Shown here in pieces: positions 1-5,050 of a stretch of DNA of 5,050 bases; position 1 is the stretch's first letter; each line of letters opens with the position of its first letter. The stretch is from the NCBI GenBank assembly GCA_029240955.1, contig JARDZH010000222.1:1-5050 (forward strand). Reading direction: 5' to 3'. A program made the position numbers and the translations under genes. The notes below the pieces were generated by a model, which saw only the letters and a list, made by a program, of their open reading frames with translations, had not been told where the DNA came from and did no database searches. The stretch comes from Pseudomonas sp. (GTDB lineage: Bacteria; Pseudomonadota; Gammaproteobacteria; Pseudomonadales; Pseudomonadaceae).

Positions 1-1
1 G

Positions 2-667
2 ACGGTCAACCGTTCCCGTGGCGGCGCCGTATTGCTCAAAGAGCCGGAGCTGCTGCACTCGATCGTCGAGCACGTGCGCCGTGCGGTGCCGCAGCCGATT
101 CCGGTCACCGCCAAGATGCGCCTGGGTTTCGACAGCACCGATCTGGCTCTCGATTGCGCACGTGCGCTGGCGGACGGCGGTGCCGAACGCATCGTCGTAC
201 ACGCGCGCACCAAGGTCGACGGCTACAAGCCGCCGGCGCATTGGGAATGGATTGCGCGTATTCAGGACGTGGTCAAGATTCCGGTGGTCGCCAACGGTGA
301 AATCTGGACGGTCGAAGACTGGCAGCGCTGCCGCGAGGTCTGTGGTGCGCGCGACATCATGATCGGTCGCGGGCTGGTTGCTCGACCGGATCTGGCTCGA
401 CAGATCGCCGCCGCTCACGCCGGAAACCAGGTGGAGCCCATGACCTGGGCCGAGCTGCAGCCAATGCTCCGCACGTTCTGGGGTGACTGTCTGGCGAAGA
501 TGACCCTGGTTCAGGCGCCCGGCCGGCTCAAGCAGTGGCTGGTGCTGCTGACCAAAAGTTACCCGGAAGCGGTCGCGATGTTCGACCTGCTGCGGCGTGA
601 AACCGACTGCGAGCGAATCAGTGCGCTGCTCGGTTATTCACCCGACGAACGGTCATTGGAAGCCTGA
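2..667 (+). CDS. dusC: tRNA-dihydrouridine(16) synthase DusC, C-terminal part (5' end outside window)
   Basis: This is the last 221 codons of a flavin-dependent enzyme that uses NADPH to reduce a uridine in the D-loop of tRNA to dihydrouridine; the DusC subfamily acts on U16. The frame is open from base 2 and begins [12 protein letters not shown], the segment that directly follows the catalytic Cys of the family's GCPxKTVN motif, so that Cys lies just off the left edge. Visible FMN-barrel motifs are KMRLGFDS (conserved Lys), VVHARTK (conserved His-x-Arg-Thr), [10 protein letters not shown] and IMIGRGL (phosphate-binding loops). The last 80 or so residues form the helical tRNA-binding domain, including GRLKQWL. 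GEIW and the C-terminal helices resemble E. coli DusC more than DusA or DusB, as I recall those sequences. The stop is TGA at 665-667. No terminator follows before ibpA. The family assignment is secure; the U16 subfamily is likely. Confidence 0.92.
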   Translation, partial: TVNRSRGGAVLLKEPELLHSIVEHVRRAVPQPIPVTAKMRLGFDSTDLALDCARALADGGAERIVVHARTKVDGYKPPAHWEWIARIQDVVKIPVVANGEIWTVEDWQRCREVCGARDIMIGRGLVARPDLARQIAAAHAGNQVEPMTWAELQPMLRTFWGDCLAKMTLVQAPGRLKQWLVLLTKSYPEAVAMFDLLRRETDCERISALLGYSPDERSLEA

Positions 668-676
668 AAAAAAGCT

Positions 677-704
677 CTTGAAAAGCGAAAGGTCGTCCCT
701 ATTT
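677..704 (+). promoter_or_regulatory. Heat-shock (sigma-32/RpoH) promoter of ibpA
   Basis: The -35 element CTTGAAA (677-683) is a perfect match to the core sigma-32 consensus. After a 13-base spacer comes CCCTATTT (697-704), one base off the usual CCCCATnT -10 element. Transcription would start near 710-712, immediately before the first leader hairpin at 713. The -35 lies only 10 bases after the dusC stop. Known for the family: ibpA of P. putida is transcribed by sigma-32. The start site is inferred, not mapped. Confidence 0.82.
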
Positions 705-712
705 TTGGCATC

Positions 713-737
713 AAGCGATGCCGAACTCGGGTCGCTT
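713..737 (+). promoter_or_regulatory. First (5') hairpin of the ibpA leader RNA
   Basis: Bases 713-719 pair with 731-737 (AAGCGAU with GUCGCUU, including one U-G pair). Bases 721-723 pair with 728-730 (CCG with CGG), leaving G720 bulged and an AACU tetraloop at 724-727. The stem of about ten pairs is G+C-rich and should be stable at all growth temperatures. It sits between the predicted transcription start and the thermosensing hairpin, where the two-hairpin ROSE-like leaders described for Pseudomonas ibpA have their first hairpin. No T-run follows, so it is unlikely to be a terminator of dusC. Confidence 0.72.
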
Positions 738-742
738 CACTA

Positions 743-760
743 CTCGCTGACTAACAGGAG
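743..760 (+). promoter_or_regulatory. ROSE-type RNA thermometer hairpin covering the ibpA ribosome binding site
   Basis: The Shine-Dalgarno sequence AGGAG (756-760, seven bases before the ATG) can be fully paired inside the leader. C743-G760, U744-A759 and C745-G758 form the lower stem. G746 is bulged. C747-G757, U748-A756 and G749-C755 form the upper stem, with loop ACUAA (750-754). The UCGCU strand with a G bulged opposite the two SD guanines matches the conserved U(U/C)GCU signature of ROSE elements. These melt as temperature rises and expose the ribosome binding site of small heat-shock genes. The short, imperfect stem suits melting near heat-shock temperature. The pairing is seen in the sequence; the temperature response is inferred from the family. 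Confidence 0.82.
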
Positions 761-767
761 AATTATC

Positions 768-1220
768 ATGACGACTGCATTTTCTCTGGCTCCACTGTTT
801 CGTCACTCAGTGGGCTTCGATCGCTTCAATGACCTGTTCGAAACCGCAGGCCGCAGCGATTCGACCAGTGGCTACCCTCCCTACAACGTGGAGCGGCATG
901 CCGACGATCATTACCGCATCGTGATTGCCGCTGCGGGCATGCAGGAAGAAGACCTGGAGCTGCAGGTCGAGAAAGGCGTGCTGACCGTGACCGGCAGCAA
1001 GCGTGAACGCGAAGCGGACAACGTGACCTATCTGCATCAGGGTATTGCCCGCCGTGAGTTCAAGCTGGCGTTCCGGCTGGCGGACAACATCGAGGTCAAG
1101 GGCGCGGATCTGTCCCATGGCCTGCTGAACATCGACCTGGTGCGTAACGTACCGGAAGAGGCCAAGCCAAAGCGCATTCCGCTCAATAGCCAGAAAGTGC
1201 TGGAGCAGGATGCCAACTGA
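768..1220 (+). CDS. ibpA: Small heat-shock protein IbpA (Hsp20 family chaperone)
   Basis: This is a 150-residue ATP-independent cytoplasmic chaperone that binds unfolding proteins in large oligomers and keeps them refoldable by DnaK and ClpB. The N-terminal arm is MTTAFSLAPLFRHSVGFDRF, close in style to class A IbpA proteins. The alpha-crystallin domain covers roughly residues 36-127. It opens with YPPYNVER and closes with the conserved GADLSHGLLNIDL (about 112-124). The C-terminal tail carries the I-x-I/V-type anchor as IPL (137-139), used to dock neighbouring dimers. Length is normal for the family. The ATG at 768 is chosen because AGGAG (756-760) precedes it by seven bases and homology begins there. 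An upstream in-frame ATG at 597 would lie inside dusC and is not supported. A strong terminator follows. Expression should be heat-induced through the sigma-32 promoter and the RNA thermometer. Confidence 0.96.
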   Translation: MTTAFSLAPLFRHSVGFDRFNDLFETAGRSDSTSGYPPYNVERHADDHYRIVIAAAGMQEEDLELQVEKGVLTVTGSKREREADNVTYLHQGIARREFKLAFRLADNIEVKGADLSHGLLNIDLVRNVPEEAKPKRIPLNSQKVLEQDAN

Positions 1221-1235
1221 TCGCAGTTCGACAAT

Positions 1236-1260
1236 AAGGGCGCCATATGGCGCCCTTTTT
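1236..1260 (+). terminator. Rho-independent terminator of ibpA, possibly bidirectional
   Basis: A perfect 22-bp palindrome spans 1236-1257. It forms a nine-pair stem (AAGGGCGCC with GGCGCCCTT) and an ATAT loop, and runs into five T residues (1256-1260) followed by GTTTG. It starts 15 bases after the ibpA stop. On the minus strand it begins 16 bases after the stop of the convergent GGDEF/EAL gene, with a poorer T-rich tail (TTATTGT), so it may end both transcripts. The plus-strand call is strong; bidirectional use is inferred. Confidence 0.93.
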
Positions 1261-1273
1261 GTTTGCTGCGGCG

Positions 1274-3448
1274 TTATCGCGCCTGGGCATGGGTGCGCAG
1301 CAGAGCCTCAAAGCGCGTCTCGGTCAGCGGTTCACTGAATAGATAACCCTGATAGCAGTGGCAGCCCAGGCCCTGCAGAAATGCCAGCTGCTCGACGGTT
1401 TCGACGCCTTCGGCAATCGCATTCAGGTTCAGGCTCTGCGCCATGGCGACAATGGTACGCACGATTTCAGCGTCATTGAGGTCGGTGGTGGCATCGTGGA
1501 TGAACGACTGATCGATCTTCAAGGTGTCCACCGGCAAGCGCTTGAGGTAGGTCAGCGACGAATAGCCGGTGCCGAAGTCGTCCATCGCGAAGGTGATGCC
1601 CAGGCCTCTCAGCCGGTTCATCTTGGTAATCGTGTCCTCCAGATTGCGGATGACAATGCTCTCGGTGACTTCCAGCTTGAGCATCGTTGCCGGAAAGCTG
1701 TGCAGGTCGAGACTCCGCTGAACCCGTTCGACGAAATCGCCCTGACGGAACTGCCGCGGGCTGATGTTGACGCCCATCAGAAACCGTTCGGGTTCAATCA
1801 GGCCCTGATCCAGCCACAGGCCCGCCAGTCGGCAGGCTTCGTCCAGGACCCAGCCGCCGACTTCGAGGATCATGCCGCTCTCTTCGAGTATCTGGACGAA
1901 ATCATTCGGGGTCAGCAGCCCGTGTTCCGGGTGCTGCCAGCGCATCAGGGCTTCGGCGCCGTTGATGCGCTGGGTGCGGGCATCCACTTGCGGCTGGTAA
2001 TGCAGACGCAGTTCGTTGCGGGTCAGCGCCAGACGCAGGTCGTTTTCCATCCGCAACCGCTGGCTCACGGCCTTCTGCATGGAGGTGTGATAGAACTGCG
2101 TGGTGTTGCGGCCGGTGTCCTTGGCTCGATACAGCGCGATGTCCGCGCGCTTGAGCAGATCGGCGGGCGTCGAGCCATGATCCGGGATCAGCGCCACGCC
2201 GATGCTCGGCGTGACCTGCAAGCGGTGCCCGTCGAGAAACATCGGTTCGGCCAGCAGTTGACGCAAGCTGTCGGACTGGTCGCGAACCTGCTGTTCGACT
2301 TCATCGCGCGTGCCTTCCAGGCCGCAGATCAGCACCACGAATTCATCCCCGCCCAGTCGCGCGACCGTGTCTTCGATGCGGACGCTGGCTTCAAGGCGTG
2401 CGGTGACCACTTTCAGAACGCTATCGCCCAGCGGATGACCCAGCGAGTCGTTGATGTGCTTGAAATGGTCCAGGTCCATGAACAGCAGCGCGCCCCGCAG
2501 ATCATGGTGGCGCAGCAGGGACAGCTGCTGGCTGAGCCGGTCCATCAGCAGGGCGCGATTGGGCAGGTTGGTCAGCGCATCGTGATAGGCCAGATGCTGG
2601 ATCTGCGCCTGGGCGCGCTTCAGTTGACCGATATCGCGCGCGATCATCAGCAGGCAGACCGTGTCGTTGAGGGTGATGAACTCCACCGAAACGTCCAGGC
2701 TCAGGGCTGCGCCGCGCTTGTCACGGCCGGTCATCTCGCGGTGATGCACCGTGCCTTTGTGCTGCAACTGCTCGATCAGCCGCTGCCGCTGTTCGCGGTC
2801 GGTCCAGATGCCGATTTCGTAAGCGGTACGGCCCAGCACTTCCTGAGCCGTAAAGCCGGTCAGGCGAAAGAAGCCGTCGTTGACCTCCAGATAACGGCCC
2901 GACTCCAGCTCGGTGATGGTGATGGAGTCGGGACTTGAGTGAAACGCCTTGGCGAACTTTTCTTCGCTGGCTTCCAGCGCCGCCTGAGCGCGCTGTTGTG
3001 TGACGTCCAGCAGCGTGCCCGACAGGCGCAGCGGCGCGCCGTGTTCATCGCGATAGACCCGGGCGCGCGCCTCAAGCAGCCGCACGGTGCCTCTGGCTGG
3101 CGCATAGCGATAGCTGAGCTGAAAATCATCGTCCTGACGGTCCAGCACCGATTGCCAGGCACGGCGCATGGCGTCCCGGGCGCGCGGCGCCAGGCTGGCG
3201 AAGAAGCTGTCGAAACGGTCATGAAAGGGAACCGGCTCCAGGCCGTGCAGCTGCGCCGCACGTGCCGAGGCATGCAGCATGCCGCTTGGAATATGCCAGT
3301 CCCAGGTGCCCATTCGCGCGGAGGTGAGCGCCAGATCGAGGCGGTCCGCAGTCTCCCGCAAGGTCTGCTCGGCGCTCGCGGCGTCACCGGGGGAAGCGCC
3401 ACTGTTCCCGCCGGTCTCCACGTCAGAGCTGTTCACTGGGATAGGCAT
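1274..3448 (-). CDS. PAS-PAS-GGDEF-EAL protein (putative bifunctional c-di-GMP cyclase/phosphodiesterase)
   Basis: This is a 724-residue soluble signalling protein with no signal peptide or membrane segment. Residues are numbered from the ATG at 3448. Two PAS sensor domains lie at about 36-155 (PAS_3-like, with GTWDW) and 162-282. The GGDEF domain (about 284-448) has MDLDHFK with metal ligand D325, an intact GGDEF active site at 366-370, and an RIED inhibitory site at 357-360, five residues upstream as required for product inhibition. The EAL domain (about 458-715) keeps EAL (499-501), N561 in VNIS, E593 and E596 in LEVTES, D623 and D624 in DDFGTGYSSL, K644, E680 in EGVET and Q700. Both activities therefore look possible, namely making c-di-GMP from two GTP and cutting it to pGpG; which dominates cannot be read from sequence. 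A TTG at 3466 would add six residues but has no ribosome binding site. The ATG has AAGG 11 bases upstream, somewhat far. It lies 49 bases after the LysR-type gene on the same strand. Confidence 0.95.
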   Translation of the reverse strand: MPIPVNSSDVETGGNSGASPGDAASAEQTLRETADRLDLALTSARMGTWDWHIPSGMLHASARAAQLHGLEPVPFHDRFDSFFASLAPRARDAMRRAWQSVLDRQDDDFQLSYRYAPARGTVRLLEARARVYRDEHGAPLRLSGTLLDVTQQRAQAALEASEEKFAKAFHSSPDSITITELESGRYLEVNDGFFRLTGFTAQEVLGRTAYEIGIWTDREQRQRLIEQLQHKGTVHHREMTGRDKRGAALSLDVSVEFITLNDTVCLLMIARDIGQLKRAQAQIQHLAYHDALTNLPNRALLMDRLSQQLSLLRHHDLRGALLFMDLDHFKHINDSLGHPLGDSVLKVVTARLEASVRIEDTVARLGGDEFVVLICGLEGTRDEVEQQVRDQSDSLRQLLAEPMFLDGHRLQVTPSIGVALIPDHGSTPADLLKRADIALYRAKDTGRNTTQFYHTSMQKAVSQRLRMENDLRLALTRNELRLHYQPQVDARTQRINGAEALMRWQHPEHGLLTPNDFVQILEESGMILEVGGWVLDEACRLAGLWLDQGLIEPERFLMGVNISPRQFRQGDFVERVQRSLDLHSFPATMLKLEVTESIVIRNLEDTITKMNRLRGLGITFAMDDFGTGYSSLTYLKRLPVDTLKIDQSFIHDATTDLNDAEIVRTIVAMAQSLNLNAIAEGVETVEQLAFLQGLGCHCYQGYLFSEPLTETRFEALLRTHAQAR

Positions 3449-3497
3449 GTGATCACGAGCCTTCAATCGATAAAGCCGGTAATACGATCATTCACAC

Positions 3498-4391
3498 CTA
3501 CACGGGCTCTGTTCGTGAAGCCTGTGCCTGTGCGTCCAGTAATCGCATGAATGCTTTCGCAGCATTCGACAGTGTGCGTTCGGTATGCAGGATATAGCCT
3601 AGCTGGCGTTGCAGCTGCACGCCCGGCAGCGGGATGCGCGCCACCTGTTCATCGAGCATGGTGCGCGGCAGCACGCTCCAGGCCAGACCGATGGACACCA
3701 TCATTTTAATGGTCTCCATATAGTTGGTACTCATGGCGATGTTGGGCTTGAGCCCTTGCGCTTCGCACAGCCCGCTGACGATGTGGTGAGTAAAGGTGTT
3801 GCCGCCGGGAAACACCGCCGGGTAGCCGACGATGTCCTGCAGCTGCATCGGGCCGCTGTTGGTCAGCGGATGCTCGGGGGCGGCGACGAAGTCCAGCGGG
3901 TCGTCCCAGACCGATACTGGGCGGACCAGCGGATGAGGATCAGGCGCCAGGGTGATGACCGCCAGCTCCGCGCGACCATGCAGGATCTCGTCGTAGGCGA
4001 CCTCCGAATCGAGAAACTGGATGTCCAGCGCCACCGCAGGATAGGCGCGGGTGAACTCGCGCAGCACGGGCGGCAAGCGGTGCAGGCCGATGTGGTGACT
4101 GGTCGCCAGCGTCAGACGGCCGGTCACTTCGCCGGTCAGGTTGGTGAGCGCGCGGCGGGTATCGTCCAGTACGTTGAGAATCTGATAAGCACGCGGCAGC
4201 AGAGCACGCCCGGCTTCGGTGAGGCTGACTTCGCGACCGATCCGGTCGAACAGCCGCACGTTCAGTTGCTGCTCCAGCCCGGCGATGCGTTTGCTGATCG
4301 CCGGCTGGGTGAGGAACAGCCGTTCACCGGCCCCGGAAAAACTGCCTGTTTCAGCAATGGCAATAAAAGCGTTGAGATTGGCGAGGTCCAT
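3498..4391 (-). CDS. LysR-type transcriptional regulator, divergent from leuC
   Basis: This is a 297-residue DNA-binding regulator of normal LysR-family length. The N-terminal winged helix-turn-helix (about 3-62) reads LNAFIAIAETGSFSGAGERL, then TQPAISKRIAGLEQQLNVRLF and SLTEAGRALL, the standard family pattern. A linker helix follows, then the periplasmic-binding-protein-like effector domain (about 88-290), beginning GRLTLATSHHIGLHRLP. The ligand is unknown. The ATG at 4391 is preferred: family homology begins at MDLANLNAF and TGGA lies a few bases upstream. An ATG at 4421 would add ten residues (MVWITNWNPK) without a ribosome binding site and would place coding sequence over a likely operator. 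The gene stands head to head with leuC, and LysR-type proteins often control the divergent neighbour and themselves, so leucine synthesis is a plausible but unproven target. The downstream GGDEF/EAL gene could be co-transcribed. Confidence 0.93.
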   Translation of the reverse strand: MDLANLNAFIAIAETGSFSGAGERLFLTQPAISKRIAGLEQQLNVRLFDRIGREVSLTEAGRALLPRAYQILNVLDDTRRALTNLTGEVTGRLTLATSHHIGLHRLPPVLREFTRAYPAVALDIQFLDSEVAYDEILHGRAELAVITLAPDPHPLVRPVSVWDDPLDFVAAPEHPLTNSGPMQLQDIVGYPAVFPGGNTFTHHIVSGLCEAQGLKPNIAMSTNYMETIKMMVSIGLAWSVLPRTMLDEQVARIPLPGVQLQRQLGYILHTERTLSNAAKAFMRLLDAQAQASRTEPV

Positions 4392-4404
4392 TTTCGGATT
4401 CCAG

Positions 4405-4417
4405 TTGGTTATCCAAA
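4405..4417. promoter_or_regulatory. Candidate LysR-type operator (TTGG-N4-CCAA dyad, T-N11-A)
   Basis: TTGG (4405-4408) and CCAA (4413-4416) form an inverted repeat around TTAT. T4405 and A4417 give the T-N11-A spacing typical of LysR boxes. A second overlapping dyad pairs GGTT (4407-4410) with AACC (4416-4419). The site lies 14 bases upstream of the preferred LysR start and inside the leuC-lysR divergent region, a normal place for an autoregulatory site. Short dyads occur by chance, so this is a motif-level proposal. Confidence 0.42.
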
Positions 4418-4434
4418 CCATGAAAATTATGAAT

Positions 4435-4463
4435 TTGAGTTATTTAAGCATATTCCATAGCAT
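4435..4463 (+). promoter_or_regulatory. Candidate sigma-70 promoter for leuC
   Basis: TTGAGT (4435-4440) and TAGCAT (4458-4463) each match four of six bases of the -35 and -10 consensus, and are separated by the ideal 17 bases. They lie in the most A+T-rich stretch of the intergenic region. Transcription would start near 4470, giving a leader of about 60 bases before leuC. The candidate LysR-type operator lies 18-30 bases upstream of the -35, a usual activator position. Confidence 0.4.
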
Positions 4464-4473
4464 GTCCGCACAA

Positions 4474-4501
4474 GCCAAAGGGTCATCAAAGAACCCAAGG
4501 C
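4474..4501 (+). other. Short possible hairpin in the leuC leader
   Basis: GGGU (4480-4483) can pair with ACCC (4493-4496) around a nine-base loop, with an outer GCC/GGC clamp (4474-4476 with 4499-4501) across a small A-rich internal loop. It is weak, has no T-run after it and does not cover the leuC ribosome binding site. It may have no function. Confidence 0.2.
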
Positions 4502-4516
4502 GCAGAACAAGCTGAT

Positions 4517-4521
4517 GAGGA
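4517..4521 (+). promoter_or_regulatory. Ribosome binding site of leuC
   Basis: GAGGA lies nine bases before the ATG at 4531. This fixes the leuC start, which agrees with the usual N-terminus of the family. Confidence 0.8.
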
Positions 4522-4530
4522 AGTAGTCCG

Positions 4531-5050
4531 ATGGCCGGCAAAACGCTTTACGACAAGCTCTGGGATTCGCATTTGGTCAAGCAGCGCGACGACGGGTCGG
4601 CGCTGATCTACATCGACCGTCACATCATTCACGAAGTGACCTCGCCCCAGGCTTTCGAAGGCCTGCGTCTGGCGCATCGCAAGCCATGGCGCATCGATTC
4701 CATCGTCGCCACGCCGGACCACAACGTACCGACCACGGCTGAACGCAAGGGCGGCATCGACGCCATTGCCGACCAGGTATCGCGCTTGCAGGTCCAGACC
4801 CTGGACGACAACTGCGACGAATACGGCATCACCGAATTCAAGATGAACGACCCGCGTCAGGGCATCGTCCACGTGATCGGGCCGGAGCAGGGCGCCACCT
4901 TGCCGGGCATGAGCATCGTCTGCGGTGACTCTCACACCTCGACTCACGGTGCGTTCGGTGCGCTGGCCCACGGCATCGGCACTTCGGAAGTCGAGCACGT
5001 GCTCGCCACCCAGTGCCTGGTTGCCAAGAAGATGAAGAACATGCGCGTCT
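4531..5050 (+). CDS. leuC: 3-isopropylmalate dehydratase large subunit LeuC, N-terminal part (3' end outside window)
   Basis: This is the first 173 codons of the large subunit of isopropylmalate isomerase, which with LeuD converts 2-isopropylmalate to 3-isopropylmalate in cytoplasmic leucine synthesis. The protein starts [16 protein letters not shown], as in bacterial LeuC. It continues with the aconitase-superfamily segments [38 protein letters not shown] and [14 protein letters not shown], and the frame is open to the right edge. A complete LeuC is about 470 residues, so roughly a third is here. The three Cys ligands of the [4Fe-4S] cluster lie further on and cannot be checked. In Pseudomonas leuC is usually followed by leuD and leuB; that lies outside the window. 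It is transcribed away from the LysR-type gene across 139 bases, which suggests but does not prove regulation by it. Confidence 0.96.
   Translation, partial: MAGKTLYDKLWDSHLVKQRDDGSALIYIDRHIIHEVTSPQAFEGLRLAHRKPWRIDSIVATPDHNVPTTAERKGGIDAIADQVSRLQVQTLDDNCDEYGITEFKMNDPRQGIVHVIGPEQGATLPGMSIVCGDSHTSTHGAFGALAHGIGTSEVEHVLATQCLVAKKMKNMRV

Noticed and set aside
18..362. A 114-codon open frame overlapping dusC in another frame.
   Set aside because: It is a Cys/Arg/Ser-rich shadow of dusC, with no motif.
713..737. The stable leader hairpin considered as a dusC terminator.
   Set aside because: No run of T follows it (the next bases are CACTACTCGC), and it lies downstream of the ibpA promoter, fitting the thermometer leader better.
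597..767. An upstream in-frame start for ibpA that would add 57 residues.
   Set aside because: It would begin inside dusC, pass through the promoter and thermometer, and has no ribosome binding site. The family N-terminus begins at 768.
1358..2938. A 526-codon open frame on the plus strand opposite the GGDEF/EAL gene, continued by a second one at 2939-3550.
   Set aside because: It is antisense to a clearly real multidomain gene. Its product is a low-complexity string rich in Gln, His, Ala and Val without domain motifs, as expected when a G+C-rich coding sequence is read on the opposite strand.
3609..4460. A 283-codon open frame on the plus strand opposite the LysR-type gene.
   Set aside because: It is antisense to a full-length LysR-family gene with all family motifs. 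Its product shows no recognisable domain and has the same Gln/His/Arg-rich antisense composition.
4420..4515. A 31-codon frame before leuC (MKIMNLSYLSIFHS..., two Leu codons), considered as a leader peptide for leucine attenuation.
   Set aside because: None of its ATGs has a ribosome binding site, the Leu codons are not clustered, the candidate leuC transcript would start downstream of its first codons, and no terminator/antiterminator pair follows.
4486..4998. A 170-codon open frame on the minus strand opposite leuC.
   Set aside because: leuC on the plus strand is unmistakable. The minus frame has no motif and no ribosome binding site worth noting.
1..5050. Mobile elements, phage or defence genes, CRISPR repeats, tRNA or rRNA genes.
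   Set aside because: All substantial frames are accounted for by five core genes. No direct repeat array, terminal inverted repeat, transposase motif or cloverleaf was seen, and gene content looks uniform across the window.

Overview
The window looks like ordinary chromosomal core sequence from a Pseudomonas, with an inferred leaning towards the fluorescent or P. syringae-like side of the genus. The evidence is the high G+C content, the protein sequences, and the gene order dusC - ibpA - GGDEF/EAL - lysR-type - leuC, which resembles the known neighbourhood of ibpA and leuC in pseudomonads. I could not run a search, so the species is not fixed. No mobile element, CRISPR array, tRNA or rRNA is visible, and the five protein genes fill almost all of the sequence.

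Left part (1-1275), plus strand. The 3' end of dusC, a tRNA-dihydrouridine synthase, runs off the left edge. Ten bases after its stop begins a good heat-shock (sigma-32) promoter for ibpA, a 150-residue small heat-shock chaperone. The leader between promoter and start codon folds on paper into exactly two hairpins. The second pairs the Shine-Dalgarno sequence with a CU-rich strand carrying one bulged G, the hallmark of a ROSE-type RNA thermometer. ibpA therefore appears to be controlled by heat twice, at transcription and at translation. A perfect 22-bp palindrome followed by a T-run ends ibpA and separates it from the convergent gene on the other strand.

Middle part (1274-4391), minus strand. 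A LysR-type regulator is followed 49 bases later by a PAS-PAS-GGDEF-EAL protein. Every catalytic residue I checked for both c-di-GMP synthesis and c-di-GMP hydrolysis is present, as is the RxxD inhibitory site. The two genes could share a transcript.

Right part (4392-5050). A 139-bp divergent intergenic region holds a TTGG-N4-CCAA dyad with T-N11-A spacing (a plausible LysR-type operator), a candidate sigma-70 promoter and a short weak hairpin. It is followed by the 5' end of leuC, the large subunit of isopropylmalate isomerase, which runs off the right edge. The arrangement makes the LysR-type protein a candidate regulator of leuC, of itself, or of both.

I found no undescribed system. The most rewarding element is the compact ibpA control region, which belongs to a type already known in Pseudomonas.
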